From Gnetum montanum (Eukaryota > Streptophyta > Gnetopsida > Gnetales > Gnetaceae), in the NCBI GenBank assembly GCA_015680685.1, contig MNCI01003059.1:229535-293534 (forward strand): a DNA stretch of 64,000 nucleotides. Reading direction: 5' to 3'. Below the pieces are notes generated by a model that was given only the letters and a program-made list of their open reading frames with translations, was not told where the DNA came from and ran no database searches. The translations under genes and the position numbers were made by a program. Position 1 is the stretch's first letter, and every line of letters begins with the position of its first letter. This document shows, piece after piece, positions 9,368 to 21,219 of the stretch.

Positions 9368-11651
9368 ATGTCTCCTTCTTCGTACAAAAGCGGCTCACCA
9401 CCTAGGTCTAAAATAGGAAATAATCAGCGACGTAATACACATGGCATTGATCCGCCAGTCCCTCAACAAGTTTGAGTATATATATTCATCCCGATGAGTA
9501 TATACTAGACTTCACCTTTATCCTCCATCAAGATGAACAACTGCGTTGGCGAGACTTAGAAGGTAACATAGTGTTACCTCCTGATCATTCAATCTTGAGC
9601 ATGCTTCTTCATGCTCTCACATGAATTGGCATGCTGCACTTACATGCAGAATACATTGTGCAAGACCATGACTCGAGAGAATACCGTCCCACAAAGGCAC
9701 AACATCAAAGGAACTTGCAACAGGAGAGACATCATAAGTCTTTGAAGGGTAAGTGGTCTCAGGATGCCCCACATGTCTTAAGCGAAAATGAGGACGGTGA
9801 ACCTACCTAAGGTAGTTGCCCACACAAAAATGTTCCTTCCTTAACTTTGGCCAAGGGGTTGTGTATCAAAACCTTCATTCCACTATTCATAACCTAGGTT
9901 CTGATACCCATGGGCACAAAGGATCCAAAAAAGAGACACAAACTCATGATAAAGGTGGACATTCTAATCACAATCACAATCGGGGCCAAGACCGCAGAAG
10001 AGAATGTAGCAGACACCGTTATGGTGATGGTTCTTCTTCTTCTTTACCTTCATCATCTCCTTCACCATCTGCTTCAGTATCCTAACGTAGTCATAAAGAA
10101 AAAGACCATGGGGATAAAGGTACGCAAAGTGGAAGTCATAGATGAAATAGCCAAGATAGGGGATGAGGGCACTCTAGACAGTCATGACATAGAAGAAGGG
10201 AGAGTAGGGAACAACATAGGCATCATAGACACCATGGACGAGACGATCACAATGAACCCCTACTCGCTACTCGAAGTATGTTGGACATAACTGAGTCTGT
10301 TAGAATTCCAACAAGGCACCAGAAAGATAGTAGGATTAAGAGATTAGATATGAACAATATCCCATGATTTGAAGGAGGATACAATGTTGATGCTCAGAAT
10401 CACTTACAAGCATTCAATGATGTGTGTGCCTTAAAAAATATAGATAACAAATGGCAAAAACTTAAGTTGTTTTCATGGACACTAGTTAAAGAAGTGGAAA
10501 GCTGGTACTGATCTTTAGAACTGAAATCAATTCGTAGGTGGAGTACTATGTTAGAACTATTTAATGACAAGTACCAAACGTACTCCTAAGTGTCTAACTT
10601 GCGAAGGCAAATCCAAGGCTAGAAATAAGAAGGACATGAACCCTTGGATGCTACCATGGGATGATACTATGCACTGTTACATTGTTTTCCTAGCCATGAT
10701 TATTCGCAAAGGGATCAACTACGCCATCTCGTGGATGGGCTTAGGCATGAAACAAGAAGAACCCTTGGGACTTATGCCCAAGGAAGACTATCCGAGCTTA
10801 GGTCCCATCAAATTCAAAGACTATTAGAGCAAGTTGCTAAGGAAGAAGGTAAGCTACAGAAGAGAGAAAGTGCAGAAGAGTATAACCGAGATCCTTCCCT
10901 TCGGAAGAGGAGAGTAAGATTTTATGAGGATGAAGAAGAGTCACCACTCGAAGAGATGATGAATAGGAAAACTTTGCCTATCCAAAAAATGACATCAGAA
11001 GTTTTGGCANNNNNNNNNNNNNNNNNNNNNNNNNNNNNNNNNNNNNNNNNNNNNNNNNNNNNNNNNNNNNNNNNNNNNNNNNNNNNNNNNNNNNNNNNNN
11101 NNNNNNNNNNNNNNNNNNNNNNNNNNNNNNNNNNNNNNNNNNNNNNNNNNNNNNNNNNNNNNNNNNNNNNNNNNNNNNNNNNNNNNNNNNNNNNNNNNNN
11201 NNNNNNNNNNNNNNNNNNNNNNNNNNNNNNNNNNNNNNNNNNNNNNNNNNNNNNNNNNNNNNNNNNNNNNNNNNNNNNNNNNNNNNNNNNNNNNNNNNNN
11301 NNNNNNNGGCAACCTAACCCATATGGATATTACGTGCAGCAGCCAATCTCCCCACATGACTCTACTGGTCACGCCACTCCTCAACCTCACTACCAAGCTC
11401 GTGAGTATTATGGAACTCCCTCTTCTAAGGAAAATATTCTGCAAGCATATCATCCTTCTCATCCAGCCACATCTCTTCCACCAATAGCTCCACTACCATG
11501 TGCTCCAGCTATGCAAGGTGAAATCCCTACCCAGCTGCAGCAACGTAATGCCACAAGGGCTATTAACTCTCAACCTACTGTTGGTTCCAACAACCAAATG
11601 AAAAAAAGACCCTTCTTTAGAACCAACAGTCTAACCAAGCCCTTGCAATGA
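9368..11651 (+). pseudogene. gag: RE-D gag (broken, contains N gap)
   Basis: Starts at ATG 9368 (MSPSSYKSG, matching the RE-H gag start MSPSHRIDN). The order of regions follows RE-B: polar N-terminus, His/Arg/Ser-rich stretch (9900-10240), capsid domain (about 10290-10740), Glu/Lys-rich stretch (10800-11000), an N gap, then a Pro/Gln/Tyr-rich C-terminus (NPYGYYVQQPISP). Several in-frame stops align with sense codons in RE-B: TGG to TAG (W), CAA to TAA (Q), and TGA where RE-B has an Arg CGC. Frameshifts are also present, so no product is expected. Confidence 0.8.
11010..11307. other. Assembly gap (298 N)
   Basis: A run of N inside the RE-D gag. By comparison with RE-F and RE-H it should contain the cysteine/histidine-rich (CCHC-like) part of gag and the start of the Pro/Gln/Tyr-rich region. 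Confidence 1.
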
Positions 11652-11719
11652 CAAGCGGTTGATTCCTTAGACACCTCAATATCGATCAAAACCTTAGAGC
11701 CCACTTCAACTCAACCACC

Positions 11720-12370
11720 ACACTCAACGCATACAGTCATGCTAACACATGTTGTCACCGATTGAATCAAAGTTGGTCACCTTCCCAGGAAATTCTCTGA
11801 TCCTTGGAGTCCTCTGATATACTTACAAATCATTGGAAATGTGTTGTGCAAGGCTCTTTTGGATTCAGGTTCCAGTATCAACTTGATTTCTTAAGAAATG
11901 TAAAAGGCCTGGAACCTACCTCCATTAAAACAGAGCAACATCTATCTAAAGTTGGAAGACCAGTCCATCACTGTCCCATTGGAACTAGTGAAAGACATTG
12001 TTACTACTGTTTGTGGGTGGTCATACCTAGTTGAATTCCTAGTGATTTAGGTAAACAATGGTAGGGGGACTTCCTAATCATAATGGGAAGAGCATGGCTA
12101 AGCACCATCGACGCATGCCTAGGAATCTACAATCTTTCCCTAGAAATATCAAAGGAAAATACATTTGAAAAGATCGAGAAGAAGAAAGTTTTGTGCATTG
12201 CATACAGTGACATAGGGTGTAATTGCATGCAAAGGTCGTGATTTTTGCAAAGTTTAACATTGCCTGCATGCAATCAGTGTGCACAAGTCATCAACATACA
12301 AAGATGCCTGTATGCAATAGCCACACAACAGGAAGGCACCTAGTGGCTAACAGCTGATCAAGAAAGTAGT
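11720..12370 (+). pseudogene. PR: RE-D aspartic protease (broken)
   Basis: Retropepsin domain that would cleave the gag-pol precursor. The catalytic motif ALLDSGSSINLIS is readable at about 11853-11891. It is preceded by PWSPLIYLQI and followed by a hydrophobic sheet region (ITVPLELVKDIV). Stops follow within 10 codons (S*EM*KAW) and again after 12030, so it is inactive. The linker to reverse transcriptase (12100-12370) is scrambled by frameshifts. Confidence 0.75.
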
Positions 12371-12382
12371 TCACTCATATGC

Positions 12383-13702
12383 ATGGAACCAACTGAGGGT
12401 TTGACTTGCGCTTACATTGATAGCATAGATGCATTAGAGCAAGTCCACTACCAACTTCCAAGTCTTAACCTTGAAAATGTCAACTGGGGGAAGTTAGAAA
12501 TCCCTGAGAAATTTAAGCAGGATCCCCTTGAGCTAAAACCATTGCCCACTGGTCTAGAATACATGTTCCTTAAAAATGGAAAACTGGTAATTATCAATGC
12601 TATGCTTACTCCTCAACAGAAAGAAGAATTGCTGAAGGTAATCAATAGATGGTCAAAAGCCTTCGCTTGGTCATATCCTGAATTAACTAGAATAGATCCT
12701 AGAATATGCCAACATAGGATTTACATTGACCCCTCCATGAAGCCTCAAAGACAACTGCAAAGGCATTTGAACCCAAAGCTAAAGCAAGTAGTCAAGGAAG
12801 AAATCGAACAGCTTCTCAAGGCTGGGTTCATATACCCCATTGCTGATAGAAAATGGGTTAGCCCCTTAGATATTGTGCCTAAAAAGGGAGGCAAATGGAG
12901 GTTGTGCATAGATTTCAAGCTATTGAATATGGTAACATTCAAAGATCACTTTCCATTGCCATTTGTTGACCAAGTCTTAAACACCATCGCAGGGCATCAC
13001 TACTATAGTTTTTTGGATGGATATAGTGAATATAATCAAATACAAATAGCCCCAGAAGACCAAGCCAAGACTACATTCACTAGTCCTTGGGAAACATTTG
13101 CATACAAACAGATCTCGTTTGGCTTGTGCAATGCCCCTGCAACATTTCAACGACTAGTTCTAAGCATCTTCCAATAGCAAATAGGAAATGGTGTGGAGGT
13201 CTTTATGGACGACTTCTCCACTTATGGAGCAAACTTTGATCAAGCCTTGGACCAGTGGGAGCAAGTGTTAAAAAGATGTGTAGAAACCAATTTGAGGCTC
13301 AACTGGCAAAAAAGTCATTTGAGGGTCCAAGAAGACGTAGTACTAGGGCACAAAATCTCACACACAGGGATAGAGGTAGACCCCAAGAAAATCAAAATTA
13401 TCCAAGGAATTACCCATCAACAGGAAACTATCAAAGATATTTGGTCATTCCTTCGACATACTAGCTACTATAGGAGATTTATTGAGAACTTTTTAAAGGT
13501 TACCAAACCATTGGTGGAATTAACGAAAAAGGACATGCCTTTTAAGTGGACCACGGAATGCAAATTAGCTTTTCAAACTCTGAAACAGAAGCTAGTAGAA
13601 AAACCCATTCTACAAGCTCCTGACTGGTCCAAACCATTCCATATCATGACTGACGCATCCAACTATGCTTTAGGAGCCATACTTACACAGTTAGATGACT
13701 AG
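12383..13702 (+). pseudogene. RT: RE-D reverse transcriptase (broken)
   Basis: Copies element RNA into DNA. The frame is open 12383-13177 and continues 13193-13702 after one stop at 13178. Recognisable motifs in order are KAGFIYPIADRKWVSPL, VPKKGGKWRLCIDFKLLN, DHFPLPFVDQVL, SFLDGYSEYNQI, FGLCNAPATFQR, VFMDDFS (FMDD at 13202-13213, in place of the usual YVDD), VLGHKIS and GIEVDPKKI. The FMDDFS form is as I know it from Athila elements. Apart from the stop, the catalytic aspartates are intact, and this is the best-preserved pol in the window. Confidence 0.9.
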
Positions 13703-14026
13703 AAGCATCCTTATTACATTCACTGTGCAAGTAGAAGTATCACTAGTGCATAACTTAACTACACTATCATAGAGAAAGAATTAATGGTTGTAGTGTTTGC
13801 ACTAGAAAATTTTAGACACTATGTATTGGAATATAAAGTATATATACATATAGATCATAGTGCAATCTGGTTCCTCATGAATAAGCCAATGGTAAGCGCT
13901 TGCATCATACGATGGCTTGTAATCTTACAAGAGTTTGATTTAACGATGATAGATCACAAGGGCACCAAGAATGTAGTTGCTAATCATTTATCTAGGTTGA
14001 GATGGGACAACAAAGAGGATGAGTAA
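13600..14026 (+). pseudogene. RH: RE-D RNase H and tether (broken)
   Basis: RNase H removes the RNA template during reverse transcription. MTDASNYALGAILTQ (about 13640-13690) gives the first catalytic Asp. DD*KHP (stop at 13700-13702) stands where related elements read DWKHP or similar, consistent with TGG to TAG. The second part, KELMVVVFALENFRHYVL, holds the catalytic Glu, and IHIDHSAIWFL follows. The domain ends with IDHKGTKNVVANHLSRL before integrase. A second stop lies at about 13750. Confidence 0.8.
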
Positions 14027-14269
14027 CCAATTTTTGATCATTTCCCTGTTGAATTCCCCTTTGATAGTGTAGTGAATAATCAATCACCCATGGAGAAAAA
14101 TTGGTACAGTAGCATTCTTACCTATCTCCTCACCGAACAAACACCACAAGAGTTAAACCTTAAGAAGAAACAATAGTTTCTTCACCGAGCCAAGTACTTT
14201 ATGAAGATCACTGGGCAACTTTACAAAGTGTGTTCCAATTGCTTGGTTTGATGGTGTGTTCTCAATATA

Positions 14270-15451
14270 GATCAACTACAAGTTCTCCAAGATGCTCATG
14301 AGGGTCCTTGTGGGGGTCATTACACTGGGAGACGAACAGTCATCATGATCTTGCTTGTAGGATATTATTGGCCTACATTATTTAGGGACACCCATCATTT
14401 CGTCCAATCTTGTGAGTGTTATCAACATGATGGGGAAATGACTGCTAGAATGGAGGGTCCACAATAATGGATTCAACCGTTAGAACCCTTTAACATTTGG
14501 GGAATTGATTTTATGGGGCCAATTACACCAATGTCTAATGGAAAAGCCTCTATCATTGTTGTTGTTCATTACCTAGCTAAATGGGTAGAAGCAGCTGCTA
14601 TTAAGGATTGTACATCATCTACAGGTGCATGATTTTTTTAACAACAAATCATAAATAGATTTGATGTGCCTCATGCACTTATTTTAGATAATGGTACCCA
14701 CTTCATAGGTGCAACTTTTCAGAGATTAATGCAACACTTAGGGGTTGAGCATAAATTGACTACACCATACCACCCCCAAGCGAATGGTCAAGCAGAAGTC
14801 ACCAACAAGGAGATTACGAAGATATTGACAAGACCTGTTAGCAAGCTTAGGCGAGACGAGAGCACTAAACTAAACGATGCTCTTTGGGCATACCGCTCCA
14901 CATGGAAACTTCCTACAAGCTACTCTCCCTATAAGTTAGTGTACAGTAAATTACCAATGCTTCCCATTCAAACTGAGCTTTGTACACTATCCATGGCATG
15001 TGACCTCAACCTTAACCTTGATCTAGCGCAGAAACAACAGTTAGTAACCCTTAACTTACTAGATGAAAATCGACTAGCTACCCTATCATCTAACGAGTTG
15101 CACAAGGCATTCAATAAACAATATCATGACCTAAAGATTAGGAAAGTTAAATATCAACCGAGAGATAAGGTTCTCTATTGAAATCCCACACATGTGCCAC
15201 AACGTACTAAATTTCAAACACTATGGGAAGGACCTTATATTATTTATGCAACTTTTCCTTCATGGACCATGACAATATACAAACCTAAGAGCCCAGATAA
15301 GAAATTGTTGCTCAATGTACAACAAACCAAACTTTTCCATGAGCTTAGGACAGCTAGTACACACGCTACCTCTCTTGGTGGACAACCTTGCTCACTATTT
15401 TGGATCTCCTCCTTCCAACTTAGTCGTGGGGGAGATGGCCACCTATGCTAA
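14270..15451 (+). pseudogene. INT: RE-D integrase (broken)
   Basis: Inserts the DNA copy into the genome. The HHCC zinc-binding region is visible at 14290-14430 (HEGPCGGHY ... SCECYQ). The DDE residues are GIDFMG (Asp codon 14507-14509), LILDNGT (Asp codon 14687-14689) and NGQAEVTNKE (Glu at about 14795). The C-terminal GPY/F module (LWEGPYII, about 15225) is present and no chromodomain follows. Stops occur near 14466, 14631-14640 and 15179, so the protein is dead. Confidence 0.88.
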
Positions 15452-17098
15452 CCGTTCTAGGCCCTAAGTTCTTTTTGAATTTTTGTTTTACACATTCTTT
15501 CAACTTTTCTTATTTTTTTTTTACACCATTGTTCATGTTTTTACTATTTCTTTGTATGCTTGATTTACTTTTATTTGTCATCTAATAAGTGCTCACAATG
15601 GTGGATTGAATTATATCATATTGATTACTAAGGTTTGGTTTTTACATTTGAATTATGATGTTGATATTAAGGTATGGTTCTTTTGGTAAAACAAGCAATG
15701 AGTCCATGCCATCCACTCATCCATACAACTCTATGGTCTCCTTTGGCTTGGAACTATACAGTCCCTCTTTTTCTAAGTAAAATTTTAATGAATTGGTGGC
15801 TGGGTATTTTTCAAACCAAGGAAAGACTCAAAGGATGAAAAGGGTATCACTTCAAGGGGATTCTATGCATTTGTGCTGGCCATTCTCTTGGGTGCTTGGA
15901 TGCTTTTTCTTGGGTTTTTCGCCATTTTGACATTGTTCAAAAATCAGGAAGTCAAGTGAATAAAAATAAGTCTTTGNTAAGTGTATTGATGCGAGGTCAC
16001 TGAATGTGGTCGATTTGAGTCTGGCTATGGAATGAGTTCTACTCAGTTATCTTAACCATGAAATACACAAGGGGCTTTACACAACCTTGTTCTTGGGATT
16101 CCATTCCATTCTCTCCTCTCCATCTTTCTTCCCATTTTCCACCTCATTGCTAGTTTTATCATTAGTCCGTTTTAGGTTGATGCATTATTTTTCTTTAGTG
16201 AATTCTTGTGGGTAAGTTTTTAACTCTTACTTCCAAATGACATTCCTAGAGCCTACGAACTCTTTGGTTTGTGGATTTGTTAAGGCATAAAAGGCATGAG
16301 CCTACTTTGGGGAGGACCCACCGGCATTCCTTTTTGGTGCAATTGTTAAGTTATTTTCCTTAAACATTTCCTACAATCAATCATATCTTATTTCATCCCC
16401 ATCCATGACATCCATTTTATTGGCATTGCCATTATTATTTTTTCCCATATTTCTTGTTCCTCATATTTTTCCATCTTATAGCTACCGGAGGTTCGCTCTT
16501 AGTCGTGGGGGACCTAGTACAAATTTTTCAGTTTTCTCCATTTTACTATTCACCTAACCCCTACACCTTGGGTAGTCACCTATGATAAATCTTTGAACCA
16601 GTTTCTACCATAACCACAACTCAACCAATGTGCTTCATATTAAGGCAAGGTATCAACTGCATTATGGTTTATCTATCCTTGCTCATTTTTGACTGTGTTG
16701 TGTGTGCAAATGGCGATCATACAAACAATGGACTGGGCTTGGAGGAAGCACTCAAGATGGACTGGAACTCGAGCATTTACGAAAGGAGTAAGTCTAGTGG
16801 CATGGCTATGGATAAACAATGGAAGGCGCAATCTTAGCATTAGCGATAACACACTTCATTTTCTTTCTCTCTCTTTCTCTACAAGTTACCAAATAAAGAC
16901 TTGGATGTCATTTATGTATGAGTGTTCACCACAATGGTCATAAACACTAATGTTGTAATCTGCTTATTGTTCTGTTCACTGGGGACGTTGAGTCTATCAT
17001 ACCATTCCACCGTCAGTTGTCAATTAGTCAATAATCCCATACTTTCCCAATATTTTGTAAGGAACTCAAGGACGATTTTTCATTCAGTCATGGGGGTA
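15452..17098 (+). other. RE-D 3' non-coding region with three polypurine-like motifs
   Basis: About 1.65 kb between integrase and the 3' LTR with no conserved ORF. TTAGTCGTGGGGG-type motifs occur at about 15420-15432, 16499-16512 and, as CAGTCATGGGGGTA, at 17085-17098 next to the LTR. A single N at 15977 joins sequence that in RE-A is separated by about 220 bp (roughly 289-515), so sequence is missing there. Confidence 0.75.
17085..17098 (+). promoter_or_regulatory. RE-D polypurine tract
   Basis: CAGTCATGGGGGTA immediately precedes the 3' LTR start. This is the expected primer site for plus-strand DNA synthesis. Confidence 0.8.
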
Positions 17099-17957
17099 TG
17101 ATGAGAGCGGTTACTCTAGTGGTTTATTCTAATTATTAGAGTGGCAGTTGCTCTAAAATTAGAGTGGCAGTTTTTCTAATTACTAGAGTAGTTTCTCCCA
17201 AGCCTATAAATATAGTGCCCAGGCACACAATTTAGGAGGGAGTCTTGGAAGGAAGTCTTTCAAGGGAAGTCTTTTAGAAGTCTTTTAAGAGTCAAGTAGT
17301 GAAACTTTTGTAGTTAGAATATTTTCCAAGTGCCCATAGCAGGAGGTCTAAGTGTGGACGGATCTTTATTCGAACATTGTGTACCTGAGCACACCTTGTG
17401 TACGACAATAAAGACGAGCTCTTGGATTCATCCTTGCAGCACTTGAGATTTTTTTTTCTTACTCATTTCTTTTATTTTATTTTCTTTTGCATTTATTTTA
17501 TTTTATGAACTTTATATTTCTGTTATTAGCACACATAGTACGATCACTTTGAGCATGCATGTAACACTTGGTAACCTAGTAATAATTAGCACTTAGTAAT
17601 CCCAATAGTGTTACGTTGGTTCAGGATGTGTACTGCAAGTGAGAATAGATACTAGTGTTAGGATTAGTTTAAAGCCTAGTTAATTAGTAGTTAAGTTAAA
17701 TTAGTCACTTAATTTTCTCTCTCTCTTCTCCCTTATTAGCATAAGACATAAAAACATAAAAGATATAAAAATCATATGTCTTAAGCTTACTAACCATACA
17801 ATTGTGACATACAAGTAAGTTTGGGAAGACAACGATCAACCAACCTATCCTTGTTCCACAAAGGCACATAGGCACTTAGTCCTTGGAATTTGACCAGATC
17901 GTGTGTGAAACGCTTGTATTCGTATGGTTAAGCGTAGGGGTACCTCGCTGCTCATCA
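17099..17957 (+). mobile_element. RE-D 3' LTR
   Basis: 859 bp from TGATGAGAGCGG to CTGCTCATCA, clearly homologous to the 5' LTR throughout, followed by the CCAAT duplication. It carries about three U3 repeats against about six in the 5' LTR. Confidence 0.93.
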
Positions 17958-18123
17958 CCAATGAATTGCCTTACTAGTTGTTGCATTGTCATAGTCTTGT
18001 GAGAGAGACATTGTTATGAATTGTGTGTAACTTATTTGCAATTACTTCTTTCTGAAAGATATATCATCAAGGCTTCATTACAACGATCTTGGATGATATA
18101 ACTAATCTATATAACTAGCACCG

Positions 18124-18141
18124 TCCCCAGCAACAGTGCCA
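18124..18141 (-). promoter_or_regulatory. RE-C primer-binding site (decayed tRNA-Asp)
   Basis: TCCCCAGCAACAGTGCCA on the plus strand differs from the intact tRNA-Asp 3' end at three positions, all transitions of the C-to-T or G-to-A type. Confidence 0.85.
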
Positions 18142-18142
18142 A

Positions 18143-18983
18143 TGATGAGTGGTGAGGTACCCCTACACTCAACCATACGAATATGAGCATTCACGCACGA
18201 TCTGATTGAACTTCGCAGACGGAGTAGTTGTGGTATTTAGATTGTTACATGTTGATTGCAGTTCGTTGTCTTCCAACCTGAACTAGTATTTTCTTTATCA
18301 CGTATGGTTTAGTCCAGAGTGAGGTGTATGATGTGGTCCTAACTAGTGCTACTCCTAGCGACAATGGAAATAACTTTGTTTAAGCTAATAGGGAAAGGGT
18401 GAAGAGAGTCTAAGCTAGCCTAAGTACGATGAGCATATGTCCCTTAATCATCCATACACATCTTGGACCTCGTGTACTACTATTGGGATTACCAAGCACA
18501 TGTCCTAGGTATGCTACTAGGTTACCAAGTAGTCACACTTAAATGCTCATGATTAAGTCATAATCATTCCACGTTTAATAATAGGGATAGTAAATGAAGG
18601 GTCAGAAATATTAATTAAGAAAAAAATAAATAATAATTAAGTAATTAAAACTAAGTGAAGGTTGTAATGATGAAGTAATCTCGATCTTTATTGTTGGTCA
18701 TGTGCGTGTCCAAATATGTCACACTCGAATAAAGGTTCCATACAATTACAATCATCACACTGTGAGCATGCACTGGGGAAAGAGTTGAGATGAACTAAAA
18801 ATGAACAAAAAAGACTCTATTCTAACACTAACTTACTCTCCTTTTCCTGTGCATCCAAATGTGGTATTTATAGGCTTACACAGGAACCACGATATCGCGT
18901 ATCCGATATCGTTAGCCATACGTGATATCGTGTACCTGATATCATGGGTCCGATATTGGAGCCTGACAAATCATGGTTCATCA
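18143..18983 (-). mobile_element. RE-C 5' LTR
   Basis: 841 bp from TGATGAG at 18143 to TTCATCA at 18983. The minus strand carries a GCCTATAAATACC box near 18860 and the AATAAAGATCGAG signal near 18690. U3 has decayed GATATCG palindromes at about 18890-18960. Confidence 0.85.
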
Positions 18984-19761
18984 CCTATAAATATAGCATT
19001 AAGGTGCATGGTAGAAGAAGTTTTTTTTTTTTTGGGGGGGGGGGGGGGGAACTTTAGTCAGTTTTTAGTTCTCAATTTTTTATAGTCAGTTTTAGTATTC
19101 TTTCCAAGTGCATGCCCATAGTGTGATGCTTGTAATTGTACGAAACCTTTGTTCAAGTGTGACATACTTGGACACACACACGATCGGCAATAAAGATCAA
19201 GATTACTCCATCATTGCAGCATTCACTTAGCTTTTAATTATTCTAATTTTTGATTATTTATTATTTGTTTCTTAATTAATATTTCTTTTATCATCATTTA
19301 CTATTCCTATTTTTAAGGCAGAATGAGTACGCCTTAATCATGAACGTTTAAGTGTCACTACATGGTAACCCAGTAGCGTATCGAGTAGTGCTTCAAGTGA
19401 TGTATGCTTGGTAATCCCAGAAGTAGTACATGAAGTTCGATATGTATACAGATGATTAGGGATGGATGCTCATCGCACTTAGGCTAGCTTAGATCTTATT
19501 TCCTATTGCCCATTAGCTTAATTAAGTTATCTCTTATTGTCCTTAGGAGTAGCATAGTAGTAGGGATCACATCACACACCTCACTCTGGAATAAACCACA
19601 TGTGACAAAGCAAATACTAGTCCAAGTGGGAAGATAGCGAACTGCGAGCAACGTATAATCGTCTAGGTGCCACAACTAATCCATCCATGAAGTTCGACCG
19701 GATCGCATGTACACGCTCGTATTCATATTGTTGAGCATAGGGGGTACCTCACCACTCATCA
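18984..19761 (+). mobile_element. RE-E, 5'-truncated LTR
   Basis: A plus-strand LTR lacking U3. It begins exactly at CCTATAAATATAG, the TATA box, and runs through GGCAATAAAGATCAAG (about 19187) to ACCACTCATCA at 19761. No primer-binding site follows, so it was a 3' or solo LTR. RE-C appears to have inserted beside its TATA box, but the matching U3 half is not found. Confidence 0.8.
19021..19049 (+). repeat. T13-G16 homopolymer tract
   Basis: Thirteen T followed directly by sixteen G, located just downstream of the RE-E TATA box. No other LTR in the window has it. Confidence 0.95.
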
Positions 19762-19799
19762 ATGGAGAATGTAGAATTTATGTGTGTGATTGTAATTTT

Positions 19800-20830
19800 G
19801 TAAGGCCATGAACAAAACCTTCACATGGAGATCTATGATTTCAAGAAATGAGATCTACGGTGAGATGTCAAAATGAAGACTACGTAGACTAGATAAAAGC
19901 ATAGATGGAAACGAAGTCTACCAATCAAGTGAAGATGCTCTGAAGACTATCGAGAAGCCGAGGGATCATAAAAATGCTTCATAACTCAAATTTATTCTAA
20001 AGAGTAGATGTCTAGCAAAAATACCAAACGTTTATCTTTCAGAGTTGTTGTTTATGACAAGACATCTCACAATAAACATCTACAATTATAGGCATATGTC
20101 TCTCCTACATTGAAGGTTATCTCAAATAGACATTTAAAATTCAAAGTAGATGTCTATTCTAGCCATTTGGTAGCCGATGCACAAATTTTGAGGAGTTTTC
20201 GGAAACTCCAAGGCAATAAGACAATGTCAAAATCTTGGGATTTGTGCAAGCATTGCTCATAGAAAGATTCATCATTGGTTCTTTAATAAAATTAGTCATT
20301 GTTCCTCATTGTATCATCAATTGTGTGTGTTGATTGAATTCAGCTTCAAGTTCAAGAATCTGTAAATTCAGTTACATTCTTTTCTTACACCTTTTCTTTC
20401 TTTCATTCTTGTAGCCCTATAGGGTTGATGTGCTTCTTGCAAGAAAACATCCTTGCTAAGCTTATTGGGATCTTGCGGGATTGAATGGTTTTGTAGCATC
20501 AAAACACTCTAGTGTAGAGCTTAATTTTGTAAAGGTTGTGACATCCTCTAAATCACATTTTGAGCTTATCGAGACCTTGTGGGATTGAGTAGTTTCATAG
20601 CAATGAAACACTCTAGAGGGGAGCTCAAATCTTGTATAGGGTGTGGTGCCCTTCAAATCACATTTTGAAGAAACAAAATCTAGAGGTGTGCATGAATTCT
20701 ACCCTCCAAGCTTAAATGTACCCAAGTTGGGGAACCATGTAAAATTGATGTTTTTTTGTGGCTAGAGCAATTTTATTTGGGGAACTTATTCAACCCCCCT
20801 TCTAAGTTCTTGATCCTCAAAAATATCTTT
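19800..20830 (+). mobile_element. Possible Ty1/copia LTR remnant
   Basis: The block ends with GAACTTATTCAACCCCCCTT at about 20780, a pattern I associate with the U5 end of large plant copia LTRs. It also holds repeated AGATGTCTA-type motifs. A ~115-bp tandem duplication (about 20457-20570 and 20571-20680, each with GGGATTGA and AACACTCTAG) lies within it. No primer-binding site, coding region or second LTR was found, so the call is tentative. Confidence 0.35.
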
Positions 20831-21219
20831 TGTACTATTTCAATCATCACCTAATTTTTAGCACTAAGACATTTCTAAGTTATGCATCGATATAATACAA
20901 TAGGATAAATAACTCTTTAAAATACTTTTTTGTTAACCTTCCAAGCCTAATCTCTTAATGCTTTGCATTTTTTTTAATTACATCATGAGATTTGTTCTTC
21001 TTGCTATTTTTTCCTTAAGATATTTATCAACAATTAGGTGTTAGCCCTATGGTAAGACTCTTAAGTTGAAAACTTCAAGCCATGGGTATGATTGTGGTAG
21101 GTAATGCTAAGTTATAAAGTTCTAATTAAACTATATATCTTAGGGTGTACCTATACTATAATTATTTTGGGGCTCTAACACCCCCTTTGATGTATTTATT
21201 TCATTTATAATTATTCATA

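Larger units (their letters stand above)
8298..17957 (+). mobile_element. RE-D, complete Athila-like Ty3/gypsy element
   Basis: A full-length 9.66-kb element with both LTRs, a primer-binding site, gag, protease, reverse transcriptase, RNase H, integrase, a long 3' non-coding region and a polypurine tract. A CCAAT target duplication sits at 8293-8297 and 17958-17962. The order of integrase after RNase H marks Ty3/gypsy. The FMDDFS active-site motif, the tRNA-Asp primer site and the lack of a chromodomain point to the Athila side of the group. All reading frames are broken by stops and frameshifts; it holds a 298-base N gap and one single N. Confidence 0.95.
7758..18983 (-). mobile_element. RE-C, Ty3/gypsy element split by RE-D
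   Basis: Read on the minus strand: 5' LTR (18983-18143), primer-binding site (18141-18124), leader and gag start at 18011, continuing to 17958. The frame then resumes at 8297 and runs to 7758, where RE-B cuts it off. RE-D (8298-17957) lies between, flanked by CCAAT on both sides. Everything downstream of mid-gag is missing. Confidence 0.85.

Noticed and set aside
9910-10290. 126-codon plus-strand frame in RE-D
   Set aside because: It is the +1 shadow of the His/Arg/Ser-rich gag region. RE-B and RE-F show similar shadows, caused by codon composition.
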